Source: DATARH01 sp963778385
Lineage (GTDB): Bacteria; Pseudomonadota; Alphaproteobacteria; ATCC43930; CGMCC-115725
Assembly (NCBI GenBank): GCA_963778385.1
Contig: CAVZUA010000011.1
Coordinates: forward strand, 1 to 64,000
Reading direction: 5' to 3'
Length of the DNA stretch: 64,000 nucleotides
The notes under the pieces are model-generated. The model did no database searches and was not told the DNA's origin. It saw nothing but the letters and a program-made list of their open reading frames with translations. The translations under genes were made by a program, and so were the position numbers. Below, piece by piece: positions 9,058-18,048 of this stretch (within the stretch, counting starts at the first letter, position 1; each line of letters opens with the position of its first letter).

Positions 9058-9459
9058 ATGGCGACACGCGGCGCAAGGCCAAAGCCGGCACACCTGCGGC
9101 TCCTGCAGGGCACGCGCAACACGACACGGCACGGTAGCGAGGAAGACCTTCGCAAACAGGTCGAGGACGCCACGGCCACTTTTGGCGGTTTGATCCGACC
9201 GAAGCACCTGAAGGGTGAAGGGTTGGCCGCCTGGAAGCGGTATATCGAGCCGGCGTCATGGCTGGATGGTTCAAAGGAGCCGGCGGCCATCGCGTTCTGT
9301 GAGTTGTGGCAAGAGTTCCGATTTGCCCCAACGAGTTTCCCGGCATCGAAGCATGGCCAGATGCGCGCCTACATGAGCGAGCTGGGCCTGACGGATGAGC
9401 GCCGCCGCGGGAAGGATGAAGACCCAGAAGACCCCGCCGAGAAATATTTCGCGAGCTGA
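9058..9459 (+). CDS. Phage terminase small subunit, P27 family
   Basis: 133 residues starting MATRGARPKPAHLRLLQGTR, the hallmark start of P27-type small terminase subunits. The central part (LRKQVEDATATFGG, HLKGEGLAAWKRYI) and EPAAIAFCELWQEF fit the family's helical core. An RBS (GGAGGCAGAG) precedes the ATG. The small subunit recognises phage DNA and feeds it to the large ATPase/nuclease subunit, which is not present here. Isolated prophage remnant among gene scraps, outside the main island. Confidence 0.75.
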   Translation: MATRGARPKPAHLRLLQGTRNTTRHGSEEDLRKQVEDATATFGGLIRPKHLKGEGLAAWKRYIEPASWLDGSKEPAAIAFCELWQEFRFAPTSFPASKHGQMRAYMSELGLTDERRRGKDEDPEDPAEKYFAS

Positions 9460-9796
9460 CGGCGAACTGGTGATCGGCTTGCGCGACGAACTGCGCGAGC
9501 TGAAGGCGGCCGCGCAGGAGCGGCACGACATCGTCGTCCGCACGTTGCGGCGGATCGAAGACCGCATGGACCGCAGCGAGGAGCAGCAGCTCGCGCTGAT
9601 GCGCAGCGACCGCGACCTGGAAAACGCATGCGGGCGCTGGAACGGGCGAGGGGAGACGGGGAGTTGGATGTCAGAGGAACGTGACTTGCTTCAGATGCCG
9701 CCGGGTCCGCCAGGATCGATACAGGCCGCGATGCGCGTTCCGCTCGCGATCATCAGGGCCGAGGCGCAACCAACTCGGCCCGCCACGTTCCGGTAG
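9416..9796 (+). CDS. Hypothetical coiled-coil protein
   Basis: The N-terminal 65 residues after the ATG at 9416 form a charged helix (LVIGLRDELRELKAAAQERH, RRIEDRMDRSEEQQLALM) with heptad-like spacing. It overlaps the terminase by 44 bp in another frame, as is common in phage gene pairs. The last 50 residues are low in recognisable structure and may be run-on. No family recognised. Confidence 0.35.
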   Translation: MKTQKTPPRNISRADGELVIGLRDELRELKAAAQERHDIVVRTLRRIEDRMDRSEEQQLALMRSDRDLENACGRWNGRGETGSWMSEERDLLQMPPGPPGSIQAAMRVPLAIIRAEAQPTRPATFR

Positions 9797-10031
9797 GCGT
9801 CACCAAGGAGAATGATCAACAGATAGTCGATCTGAATATGGATAAAGCCATAAAAAGTTCCTGAAAGCCCCAAATTTGCTTATATGGCGATAAAACCGAC
9901 CTTCATCTAAACCTCCATCAATCCCGTTGGCGGGCGCTGGGCGCACAGTGCTACAGAACGCGCGGACGGCTCAAGGCTGCAACCGGTGGGGCGGCGCGCC
10001 CGTATCTGGGAGCGCCGAAACGGGGGTTCAT

Positions 10032-13000
10032 ATGTACCGTGCGTTGTCGTTCGTCCTGGTCCTGGTTCTCACCTCCTGGGCGGCGCCGGTGGTCGCTGCC
10101 ACGGATTACGAGTTGCAGGAGCTGGCCGATGCCAGCCGCGATTATCGGCAGGACCTGCTCGACCGGTTTCCGGCGGCGAAGCGCAAACCGAACCTGATCC
10201 CGCGCCTGCGCAAGGACGCGGAGGAGGAATACCGCGCCGGCCGCTATTCGCAGACGACCAACGACCTGGAAACCGCGATCGCCTACGGCGCCGATGACGG
10301 GCTGGTCTGGCTGCGGCTGGCGCAGGCGCAGTTCAGCAATAACGACGACCACGCGATGCCCAGCGCCTACAACGCCTATCGCAAATCCGCCGACCCGGTG
10401 GAGCGCGGCACCGCATTGTTCATCATCGGCCGCGACTACGACCGGCACGACAAATTCAAGGAGGCGCTTGCGGTCTTCCAGGCCGGGCTTGGCCTCACCC
10501 AGTCGACGGGGGTGACGACGCGGGTCGAGCAGCTAAAGGTGCTGGTCTCGTTCCGGGTGATCAAGGTTCAGGTCGAAGCGGAGGCCGATGTCGCGCGCGC
10601 CTGCCTGCGGTTCAACGAGCCGGTGGCCACCAAGGGCGATATTTCCTACGGCGCCTATGTGCGCTCGACCCCCGATCGCGACGGCATCGTGACCGGGCGC
10701 AGCGACACGATCTGCCTCGAAGGGCTGCGGCACGGCGAGACCTATCAGGTGCAGCTGCTCGCCGGCTTTCCGTCGGCGACGGGCGACAAGACGCTCGCCG
10801 ACTTCAAGACCAATGTCGTGGTGCCCGACCGCAAGCCGTCGATCAGCTTTGCCGGCACCGGTTACGTGCTGCCGCGCGAGGGCAGTGCCGGGCTGCCGGT
10901 GACGACGATCAACCTCGACAAGGTCAAGGTGCGCATCGTCAAGCTCAACGAGCGCAACCTGGTGCCGGGCCTCGACGCCGAGAAGCTGACGATGACCTTC
11001 AGCGACTACGACATCGATGAGCTCGCCAACCGCTCGGGCAGCCTGGTGTGGCAGGGCGAGATGGCCATTTCGGGGCCGCGCAACAAGGCGGTCTCCACCG
11101 CGATTCCCTTGAAGGACATCCTCAAGGACAAGGGACCGGGCGTCTATCTCGCCGCTGTGTCGCGCGGCGACCTCAAGGAGGGTGAGGAGAGCGAGCCGGC
11201 GACCAACTGGATCCTCGTCTCCAATCTCGGGCTTACGAGCTACAGCGGCAGCGACGGGATGGCGGTCGCGGTGCGCTCGCTGGCGGATGCCAAGCCGGTA
11301 TCGGGCGTCACGCTGCGGCTCTTCGCCCACAATAACGGCGAGCTCGGCAACGCCACGACCGGCGCCGACGGGATCGCGCGCTTCCCGGCCGGGCTGTTGC
11401 ACGGCAAGGGCGGCGACGAGCCGTTTGCGGTGATGGCCTATGGGCCGGAGGGAGACTTCAACTTCCTCGAAGTCGGCCGCGCCGCGTTCGATCTCAGCGA
11501 CCGCGGGGTCAGCGGGCGCGATCCGCCGGGGCCGGTCGACGCCTACCTCTACACCGATCGCGGCATCTACCGGCCGAGCGAGAGCGTCCACCTGATGGCG
11601 CTGGTGCGCGACGACAAGGCCGATGCGCTGAGCAACGTGCCGCTGACCCTGCGGCTGCTGCGGCCGGACGGCGTCGTCGTCGATACAAGGCAGGTCGATG
11701 CCGGCTCGCTCGCGGGCTCCCTTGGGGCGCATTACCAGCGCTACGCGCTGGCGCGCGACGCGCGGATGGGGACGTGGAGCGTCGAGCTGCGCGTCGATCC
11801 CAAGTCGGCGCCGATCGCCACCGCGCAGTTCCGCGTCGAGGATTTTGTGCCGCCGACGCTGAAGATCGAAGTCTCCGCCGGCGATGCGCCGATCCACCTG
11901 AACGAGCCATACCCGGTCGATGTCGTCAGCAAATACTATTACGGCGCGCCGGGCGTCGGGCTGTCGGTCGAAGCGCACGCGACGATCAGCTTTGACGGCA
12001 ATCCGTTCCCGACCGAGCCCGACTTCACCTTCGGGCTGGTCAAGGAGAAGTACGAGGGCGACCGCAAGGATCTCGACGCGCCGGCGACCGACGCCGACGG
12101 CAAATCAAGCCTGCAGCTTAATCTGGCTGATCTGCCCGACCTCACCCGGCCACTGCAGGCGTCGATCGAGGTCGATGTCTACGAGCCGAGCGGCCGACAG
12201 ATCAGCGCGAACCTGACCCGGCCGATCCGCGAGCGGCCGATGACGATCGGCCTGCGCTCGCAGGCCGGAGACGATGCGGTGCCGGCAGGGACGCCCGCCA
12301 AGGTCGATGTCATCGCGGTCGACGAGGGCGGCAAACGCATCGGCGCCAAGGCGCTGCGCTGGGAGCTGGTGCGCGAAACCTGGCGCTATGACTGGTACTC
12401 GACCGGCGGCGTGTGGCGCCACCGGGTGCAGGTGCGCGACGAGCCGATCGACAGCGGCACCGTCGATATCGCCGATGGCGGCATGGCGACGCTGGAGAAG
12501 ACGCTGCCCGAGGGCCGCTATCGCTGGCAAGTCGTCGATACGGCGGGCGGGGCGCAATCGAGCGTGCGGTTTCATGTCGGCTGGTATGTCGAAGCGGAAC
12601 TGCCCGACGTGCCCGACAAGCTGACCGCAACACTCGACAAGACCAACTACCAAGCGGGCGAGACCGCGAAGCTGTTCGTCAAGGCGCCGTTTGCCGGTGA
12701 GGCCGAACTGGCGATCGCCTCGGACAAGATCGTGTCGATGCGCTCGTTCACCTTGCCCGAGGGCGGCACGACGCTCGATTTCCCGGTCGATGCGAGTTGG
12801 GGCAGCGGCGGGGTTTACGCGCTGGTAACGGCGTACCGGCCGCCGGTGCCGCCGGTGGCGGGCGGCAACGGCACCTCGGCGCGGGGGCCGGGACGCGCGG
12901 TCGGTGTCGCTTGGATCGGCGTCGACCCGGCGCCGCTCGCCCTCGGCGTGACACTGTCGGGGCCGGATGTCGTGCGGCCGCGCGCGCCGGCCACGGTGCC

Positions 13001-15260
13001 CGTCAAGGTCGCCGGGCTTGCGGCGGGCGAGGAGGCCTATGTGACGTTGGCCGCGGTCGACGAGGCGGTGCTCAAGCTCACCGATTTCGAGAACCCGGCG
13101 CCGGCGAATTATTTCTATGGCAAGCGCAAGCTCGGGGTCGAATTGCGCGACCTCTACGGCCGGCTGATCGACCCGCATGCCGGGGCGATCGGCGTGCTGC
13201 GCAGCGGCGGCGACCAGTTCGCCAAGCGCTCGGTCGCCGGGCTGCCCGACAAGAGTAATCAGGTCGTGGCGCTGTTCTCCGGCATCGTCAAACTCGACGC
13301 CGACGGCACGGCCAACATCAAGCTCGACATCCCCGATTTCCAGGGCCAGCTGCGGCTGATGGCCGTCGCCGTCGCGGCGCACAAGGTCGGCGCGGGAAGC
13401 GGGCAGACGATCGTGCGCGATCCGGTGGTGGCGCAGGTCGCGCTGCCGCGCTTCCTGGCGCCCGGCGACAATGCCCGGCTCGCGGTGACGATCAACAATC
13501 TCGAAGGCCCGGCCGGCGACTACGTGCTGAAGATGACGGCGACGGGCGCGGGCGGTTTTGCGACACCGGTCGATCGCTCGATCCATCTCGACGCCGGCGC
13601 GAATTTCGCGGACGGGTTTGTGCTGGCGGGGACGACGGTCGGCAATGTCGCGATCCATCTCGATCTTGCCGGTCCGAACAACGTCAAGATCGCGCGCGAC
13701 TTCAAGATCGGCGTGCGGCCGGGGCAATCGTATCAGCTGCGGCGGTTTGTCGGACAGATGCAGCCGGGGCAGAGCGTGACGCTCGACGACGCGAGCGCCG
13801 ACGAGTTCCTGCCCGGCACCGCCGACGCGCAGCTTTCGGTGAGCCCGCGTCCGGAATGGGACGTGCCCGGCCTGCTGCAGGCGCTCGACCGCTACGCCTA
13901 TGGCTGTCTCGAACAGACGACGAGCCGGGCGCTGCCGCTGCTCTATGTCGACGAGGTGGCCTCGCTGTGGCAGACCGACCCCGGCTTTACGCCCGCGAAG
14001 ACGCTGGAGGGGGCAATCGGCCGGATCGCCGGGCTGCAGAAATCCGACGGCAGCTTCGGGGTGTGGAACGACACGGATGAAACACGGCCATGGCTCGACG
14101 CCTACGCCGCCGACTTCCTGCTGCGCGCCAAGGAGCACGGCAATACCGTGCCGGACTTCGCGATCAAGGGCGTCATCGGCTGGCTGCGCGATTATGTGAA
14201 GCAGGAGCACAAAGACGACGACCTGCCGGCGCTCGCCTACGCGCATTATGTACTGGCCAAGGCCAAAGCCGACGATCTCGGGGCGCTGCGCTATTTCAAC
14301 GACACGCAGATGTCGCGACTGCCCACCCAGCTGGCGAAGGCGCAGTTGGGGGCGGCTCTGGCGGCCTATGGCGACGCCAACCGCGCCGCCGCGGCCTATG
14401 CCGCGGCGTTGGCGCCGCCGGCAAAGCGCGAGGTCGGGCTGCGCTATGTCGATTACGGCAGCGATCTGCGCGACAGCGCCGCCGCGCTGGCGTTCGCGGC
14501 GTCCGATCCCAGTAATCAGCCGCGCCTCACCGCGATCATCGATCGCATCGCCGAGATCTTCGCCAAGGCCAACCGTACCAGCACGCAAGAGCAGGCCTGG
14601 CTGCTGCTGGCGGCCGAGGCTGCCGCGAAGCTCACCGGCAACAGCATGACCGTCGCGGTCGGCGACAAACCGGCCGAGACCCGCGACAAGGCCGCGTATT
14701 TCAAGCGCGCGCTCGGCGCCGGCGTGCCGGCGCTGACCGTCGCCAATCGCGGCACCGCGCCGGTATGGCGCAGCGTCTCGATCACCGGTGTCGTCAAGGC
14801 CGAGCTGCCCGCTGAAAACAATGGCTATTTGGTTAGCCATCAAGTGTTTCGCCCTGACGGCGCGCCGGCCGACCTCGCCAAAGTCCGGCAGACCGATCTG
14901 CTGGTCGTGGTGCTCAAGGGCACGCGCAAGAATGCCGGACCGGCGGCACGCACGCTGATCGTCGACCTGCTGCCCGCCGGGTTCGAGATTCAGAACGCGG
15001 CGGCGTCGGCTGGCGATGGGGCCGGTGCCTATTCCTGGCTCAAGGATCTGAGCAGCGCCGATTACACCGAGGCGCGCGACGATCGCTACATCGCGGCGAT
15101 GGACCTGCCGGGCGGCACGGCGGGCTTCACTCTTGCTTATGTCGTGCGCGCGGTGACGCCGGGCGAGTTCAAATATCCGGCGCTGGCGGTCGAGGATATG
15201 TACGATCCCGAGACCTACGGCCGCACCGCGATGGCCAAGCTCGTGGTGACGCCGCGGTAA
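10032..15260 (+). CDS. Bacterial alpha-2-macroglobulin family protein
   Basis: About 1742 residues. Start chosen at ATG 10032 because MYRALSFVLVLVLTSWAAPV is a signal peptide (cleavage near VVAA); a longer frame from 9927 adds nothing recognisable. No lipobox cysteine, unlike E. coli YfhM, so the mature protein is probably periplasmic and soluble. An N-terminal TPR-like stretch (residues 30-160) precedes the macroglobulin domains. The reactive thioester motif GCLEQTTS is at Cys1292 in the TED domain. These proteins trap attacking proteases and are usually paired with PBP1C to guard and repair the envelope. pbpC starts 4 bp downstream, so the pair is very likely one operon. Intact frame, no disruption. 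Confidence 0.93.
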   Translation: MYRALSFVLVLVLTSWAAPVVAATDYELQELADASRDYRQDLLDRFPAAKRKPNLIPRLRKDAEEEYRAGRYSQTTNDLETAIAYGADDGLVWLRLAQAQFSNNDDHAMPSAYNAYRKSADPVERGTALFIIGRDYDRHDKFKEALAVFQAGLGLTQSTGVTTRVEQLKVLVSFRVIKVQVEAEADVARACLRFNEPVATKGDISYGAYVRSTPDRDGIVTGRSDTICLEGLRHGETYQVQLLAGFPSATGDKTLADFKTNVVVPDRKPSISFAGTGYVLPREGSAGLPVTTINLDKVKVRIVKLNERNLVPGLDAEKLTMTFSDYDIDELANRSGSLVWQGEMAISGPRNKAVSTAIPLKDILKDKGPGVYLAAVSRGDLKEGEESEPATNWILVSNLGLTSYSGSDGMAVAVRSLADAKPVSGVTLRLFAHNNGELGNATTGADGIARFPAGLLHGKGGDEPFAVMAYGPEGDFNFLEVGRAAFDLSDRGVSGRDPPGPVDAYLYTDRGIYRPSESVHLMALVRDDKADALSNVPLTLRLLRPDGVVVDTRQVDAGSLAGSLGAHYQRYALARDARMGTWSVELRVDPKSAPIATAQFRVEDFVPPTLKIEVSAGDAPIHLNEPYPVDVVSKYYYGAPGVGLSVEAHATISFDGNPFPTEPDFTFGLVKEKYEGDRKDLDAPATDADGKSSLQLNLADLPDLTRPLQASIEVDVYEPSGRQISANLTRPIRERPMTIGLRSQAGDDAVPAGTPAKVDVIAVDEGGKRIGAKALRWELVRETWRYDWYSTGGVWRHRVQVRDEPIDSGTVDIADGGMATLEKTLPEGRYRWQVVDTAGGAQSSVRFHVGWYVEAELPDVPDKLTATLDKTNYQAGETAKLFVKAPFAGEAELAIASDKIVSMRSFTLPEGGTTLDFPVDASWGSGGVYALVTAYRPPVPPVAGGNGTSARGPGRAVGVAWIGVDPAPLALGVTLSGPDVVRPRAPATVPVKVAGLAAGEEAYVTLAAVDEAVLKLTDFENPAPANYFYGKRKLGVELRDLYGRLIDPHAGAIGVLRSGGDQFAKRSVAGLPDKSNQVVALFSGIVKLDADGTANIKLDIPDFQGQLRLMAVAVAAHKVGAGSGQTIVRDPVVAQVALPRFLAPGDNARLAVTINNLEGPAGDYVLKMTATGAGGFATPVDRSIHLDAGANFADGFVLAGTTVGNVAIHLDLAGPNNVKIARDFKIGVRPGQSYQLRRFVGQMQPGQSVTLDDASADEFLPGTADAQLSVSPRPEWDVPGLLQALDRYAYGCLEQTTSRALPLLYVDEVASLWQTDPGFTPAKTLEGAIGRIAGLQKSDGSFGVWNDTDETRPWLDAYAADFLLRAKEHGNTVPDFAIKGVIGWLRDYVKQEHKDDDLPALAYAHYVLAKAKADDLGALRYFNDTQMSRLPTQLAKAQLGAALAAYGDANRAAAAYAAALAPPAKREVGLRYVDYGSDLRDSAAALAFAASDPSNQPRLTAIIDRIAEIFAKANRTSTQEQAWLLLAAEAAAKLTGNSMTVAVGDKPAETRDKAAYFKRALGAGVPALTVANRGTAPVWRSVSITGVVKAELPAENNGYLVSHQVFRPDGAPADLAKVRQTDLLVVVLKGTRKNAGPAARTLIVDLLPAGFEIQNAAASAGDGAGAYSWLKDLSSADYTEARDDRYIAAMDLPGGTAGFTLAYVVRAVTPGEFKYPALAVEDMYDPETYGRTAMAKLVVTPR

Positions 15261-15264
15261 GGCC

Positions 15265-17421
15265 GTGCGCTGGAGGACCCCCACCCCAACCCTCCCCCGC
15301 TGGCGGGGGAGGGAGATGGCAAGCATCGACGCTTCAACTGTGCCCCCTCCCCCGCAAGCGGGGGAGGGTCGGGGTGGGGGTTGGCGCAGGCTGTTGTGCT
15401 TGGCGCTGGCGGTTAGCAGCTTAGCGATCGGCTACCTTCTCCTCCCGCCCCCAAACCTCAATCGCAGCCAGCGCCTGTCGACCTTGGTGCTGGCGCGCGA
15501 CGGGTCGATCCTGCGCGGGTTCCTCTCTGCCGACGGCAAATGGCGACTGCCGATCGGCACTGACCAGGTCGATCCTCTCTACCGCCGCATGTTGATCGCC
15601 GCCGAGGATCAGCGATTTGAGCAGCATCTCGGCGTCGACCCGTTTGCGGTGGTGCGTGCCGCCGGGCAGTGGGCGGGGCACGGGCATATCGTATCCGGCG
15701 CCTCGACGCTGACGATGCAGGCGGTGCGGCTGCTGGAGCGGCGCCCACGCACGCTGATCTCGAAGATTGTGGAGAGCAGCGAGGCGCTGGCGCTGGAGCG
15801 CCGGTTCGACAAGGGCGCCATCCTCGGCCTCTATCTGACTCTGGCGCCGTTCGGCGGCAATCTCGAAGGGGTGCGCGCGGCGAGCCTCGCCTATTTCGGC
15901 AAGGAGCCGACGCATCTCACCGCGGCCGAAGCGGCGCTGCTGGTGGCGATCCCGCGCTCGCCGGAGCGACTGCGGCCCGACCGGCACCCGGAAGCGGCGC
16001 GCCACGCGCGCGACGCGGTGTTGGCGCGCGTCGCGGCGGCAGGGATCATCTCGGAAGAGGCGCTGACCGAGGCTTCGGCCGAGCCGGTGCCATCCCTGCG
16101 TGCGGCGCTGCCGTTTCGCGCGCCGCATTTGGCGAAAGCGCTGCGCGGCGACGGGCCGTTGGTGCGCACGACGATCGATCCGCGGCTGCAGGGCGCGGTC
16201 GAGGAATTGCTGCGCCGCGAGGCCGGGCCGCTCGACCCGCAGGCAACCTTGGCGGCGCTGGTCGTCGACAACCGCACGCGCAACGTCCTCGCCTATGCCG
16301 GCAATGCCGATTTCGGCTCTGGGCCCCGGCGTGGAACGATCGACATGACGCGGGCGGTGCGCTCGCCGGGATCGGCGCTGAAGCCGTTCATCTACGCGAT
16401 GGCGTTCGACCGGCTGATCATCCATCCCGAAACCATCCTCAACGACCAGCCGCAGCATTTCGGCGAGTACGCTCCGGTGGACTTCGACGGTCAGTTCCGT
16501 GGCGAGGTCACGGCGCGCGAGGCGTTGCAGCATTCGCTCAACGTGCCGGCGGTCGCGGTGCTCGATCGGCTCGGTCCGGCACGGTTTGTCAGCGCGCTGG
16601 CCGCAGCCGGCATCCGCCTGAAGCTGCCGCAGCCGACCAGCGAGCCCGGGCTCGCGGTGGCGCTCGGCGGCGACGGCATCAGCCTGATCGACCTGGCCGC
16701 GCTTTACGTCGCGCTGTCGCACGACGGCGCCGTGGCGCCGCTGCGGATGCGGTTCGACGAGCCGGAGCGGCACGAGACGACGATCTTCGGCGCCGTCGCT
16801 GCATGGTACGTCAACGACATCCTGACCTCCGCGCCGCCGCCGCCCGGCATGCTGCCGGTCGAGGTGCGGCGCTCGCGTCGGCTGGCGTTCAAGACCGGCA
16901 CCTCCTACGGGTTCCGCGACGCCTGGGCGGTCGGGTTCGATCCCGAGGTGACGATCGCGGTGTGGGCCGGCCGGCCGGACGGGACGCCGGTCCCCGGCAT
17001 CACCGGCCGAACCGCGGCCGCGCCGGTACTGTTCAAGATCGCCGATCTGCTGGGGCCGCCCTCCGCGAGTGGGTCAAAGCCGCCACCACCCGGCGCGCTG
17101 CTGGTCGCGCGACGCAATCTGCCGGCCGGCCTGCGGCGGCTCGACCCGGGCCCGGTGGAACGCGCCGGACGCGACCCGGGCGGACCGAAAATCCTCTACC
17201 CGCCGGACGGGTCGATCGTCGAATGGCATGGCGAGCGGGTGCCGCTCGAGGCCGCCGGCGGCAATGGCCCGCTGCGCTGGCTGGCCGACGGCAAGCCGCT
17301 GCCGCCGCGCGTGCCGCGCCAGGAACTGTTCTGGGCTCCGCCAGGGGTCGGCTTCGCGCGGCTCACCGTGATCGATGCGGCGGGGCGCAGCGCCAACGCC
17401 ACCGTGCGGCTGCAGCCATGA
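15265..17421 (+). CDS. pbpC: Penicillin-binding protein 1C, bifunctional murein synthase
   Basis: Class A PBP. Glycosyltransferase (GT51) motifs: AAEDQRFEQHLGVD with catalytic Glu, GASTLTMQAVRLL, and LFGGNLEG-like APFGGNLEGVRAASL. Transpeptidase motifs: SPGSALKPFIY with Ser370 (numbered from GTG 15265), HSLNVPAV (SxN) and FKTGTSYGFRDAW (KTG at Lys543). A C-terminal PBP1C-specific domain follows (ILYPPDGSIVEW). One transmembrane anchor, RLLCLALAVSSLAIGYLLL. Starts are GTG 15265 or ATG 15316; both put the palindromic intergenic repeat inside the reading frame as a Pro/Gly/Arg-rich cytoplasmic tail. Coupled to the alpha-2-macroglobulin gene. Confidence 0.93.
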   Translation: MRWRTPTPTLPRWRGREMASIDASTVPPPPQAGEGRGGGWRRLLCLALAVSSLAIGYLLLPPPNLNRSQRLSTLVLARDGSILRGFLSADGKWRLPIGTDQVDPLYRRMLIAAEDQRFEQHLGVDPFAVVRAAGQWAGHGHIVSGASTLTMQAVRLLERRPRTLISKIVESSEALALERRFDKGAILGLYLTLAPFGGNLEGVRAASLAYFGKEPTHLTAAEAALLVAIPRSPERLRPDRHPEAARHARDAVLARVAAAGIISEEALTEASAEPVPSLRAALPFRAPHLAKALRGDGPLVRTTIDPRLQGAVEELLRREAGPLDPQATLAALVVDNRTRNVLAYAGNADFGSGPRRGTIDMTRAVRSPGSALKPFIYAMAFDRLIIHPETILNDQPQHFGEYAPVDFDGQFRGEVTAREALQHSLNVPAVAVLDRLGPARFVSALAAAGIRLKLPQPTSEPGLAVALGGDGISLIDLAALYVALSHDGAVAPLRMRFDEPERHETTIFGAVAAWYVNDILTSAPPPPGMLPVEVRRSRRLAFKTGTSYGFRDAWAVGFDPEVTIAVWAGRPDGTPVPGITGRTAAAPVLFKIADLLGPPSASGSKPPPPGALLVARRNLPAGLRRLDPGPVERAGRDPGGPKILYPPDGSIVEWHGERVPLEAAGGNGPLRWLADGKPLPPRVPRQELFWAPPGVGFARLTVIDAAGRSANATVRLQP
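15277..15387. repeat. GC-rich palindromic intergenic repeat (REP-like), read as pbpC coding sequence
   Basis: Two inverted arms: ACCCCCACCCCAACCCTCCC with CCGC..GCGGGGGAGGG at 15277-15315, and CCCTCCCCCGC..GCGGGGGAGGG with TCGGGGTGGGGGT at 15344-15381. Each arm is itself a hairpin. Such CCCTCCCCC repeats are frequent between genes in alphaproteobacteria. Here 111 bp (37 codons) fit in frame between MRWR and RLLCLALAV of pbpC. Flanking sequence (tgg agg before, tgg cgc agg after) suggests a clean in-frame insertion. Confidence 0.7.
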
Positions 17422-17458
17422 CTGTGTTAGATTCGCCGCATCGAGCATGAGGCCCGCG

Positions 17459-17899
17459 ATGCCGCGCAATTCAGTCGCCTATGACAAAGATTTCTTCGCC
17501 TGGACGCAGGAGCAGGCCCGGCTGCTGCGATCGGGGGATTTTTCCCAAATCGATGTTGAGAACGTTGCGGAGGAACTTGAAAGCATGGGCCGCAGCGACA
17601 AGCGCGAAATCGACAGCCGGCTCGAAATCTTGCTGATGCATCTGCTCAAGTGGCAGGTGCAAGTCCGGGGGCGGTCGCCGAGTTGGACGGCAACGATCCG
17701 CGAACAGCGTCGGCGTATTCAGAAATTGCTCCGGGAATCCCCCAGTCTGCAATCGGCTGTGGGTCCGATGATCCCGGAAGCCTATCTCGAAGGGCGTGAG
17801 AAGGCCGCAGAAGAAACGGGCCTTGCGGAGTCAATGTTCCCCGCCAGCTGTCCCTATACGCCCGAGCAAATCCTCAGCGAGGATTTTCTGCCGGAGTGA
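17459..17899 (+). CDS. DUF29 domain protein
   Basis: 146 residues of a DUF29 protein: AYDKDFFAWTQEQARLLRSG at the N-terminus, DVENVAEELESMGRSDKREI and SRLEILLMHLLKWQ in the middle, CPYTPEQILSEDFLPE at the C-terminus, all family-typical. Function unknown; these small alpha-helical proteins are common in alphaproteobacteria and cyanobacteria. The ATG at 17459 fits the conserved N-terminus; upstream ATGs are unlikely. Its last ten codons and stop are the left copy of the 33-bp island repeat, so the gene is kept intact by the integrated island. Confidence 0.85.
   Translation: MPRNSVAYDKDFFAWTQEQARLLRSGDFSQIDVENVAEELESMGRSDKREIDSRLEILLMHLLKWQVQVRGRSPSWTATIREQRRRIQKLLRESPSLQSAVGPMIPEAYLEGREKAAEETGLAESMFPASCPYTPEQILSEDFLPE
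17867..17899. repeat. attL: left 33-bp direct repeat of the genomic island
   Basis: This 33-bp stretch is identical to 61504-61536 in the same orientation. It comprises the last ten codons and the stop of DUF29. Inside it, AAATCC (17868-17873) and GGATTT (17881-17886) are inverted around a 7-bp TCAGCGA, the layout of a tyrosine-recombinase crossover core. The integrase start lies 149 bp to the right. The identity ends at the DUF29 stop (the next base differs) and the base before the repeat also differs. Confidence 0.85.
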
Positions 17900-17903
17900 T
17901 ATG

Positions 17904-18019
17904 GTTTGCGCGTGCCTGCGCAAACTTTCATAAGCGACTGAAACAGGCTCTCTTAATGTTGTCTCGTGCTGCTTTGGTTTGTTATAGTTTGCGCGAACCT
18001 GGTTGCTAGATGGTTGCTA
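17904..18019. promoter_or_regulatory. Integrase upstream region with hairpin and repeated sites
   Basis: GTTTGCGC (17904-17911) and GCGCAAAC (17918-17925) form a perfect 8-bp stem with a 6-nt loop just after DUF29, either a terminator or a protein site. GTTTGCGC recurs at 17987-17994. GGTTGCTA occurs twice, at 18001-18008 and 18012-18019. The 10-mer TGGTTGCTAA at 18011-18020 recurs at 61420-61429 inside the right end of the island. These look like arm-type integrase or excisionase sites. Confidence 0.5.
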
Positions 18020-18048
18020 ATCGGGCTGGCAACTTGTCGTAGGGGCGC

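Noticed and set aside
12105..15326. A 1073-residue open frame antisense to the alpha-2-macroglobulin gene
   Set aside because: High GC with strong codon bias leaves the complementary frame open. Its product is Arg/Gly/His-rich with no domain, while the sense frame has a signal peptide and thioester motif.
15669..17450. A 593-residue frame overlapping pbpC on the same strand, and a 450-residue one on the other
   Set aside because: Both are out-of-frame readings of pbpC, Arg/Ala-rich and without motifs; all catalytic PBP motifs are in the pbpC frame.
17459..17899. The 33-bp identity explained by a second DUF29 gene near map
   Set aside because: Left of 61504 the DNA has no DUF29 similarity, and the identity begins and ends abruptly; a site-specific repeat fits better.
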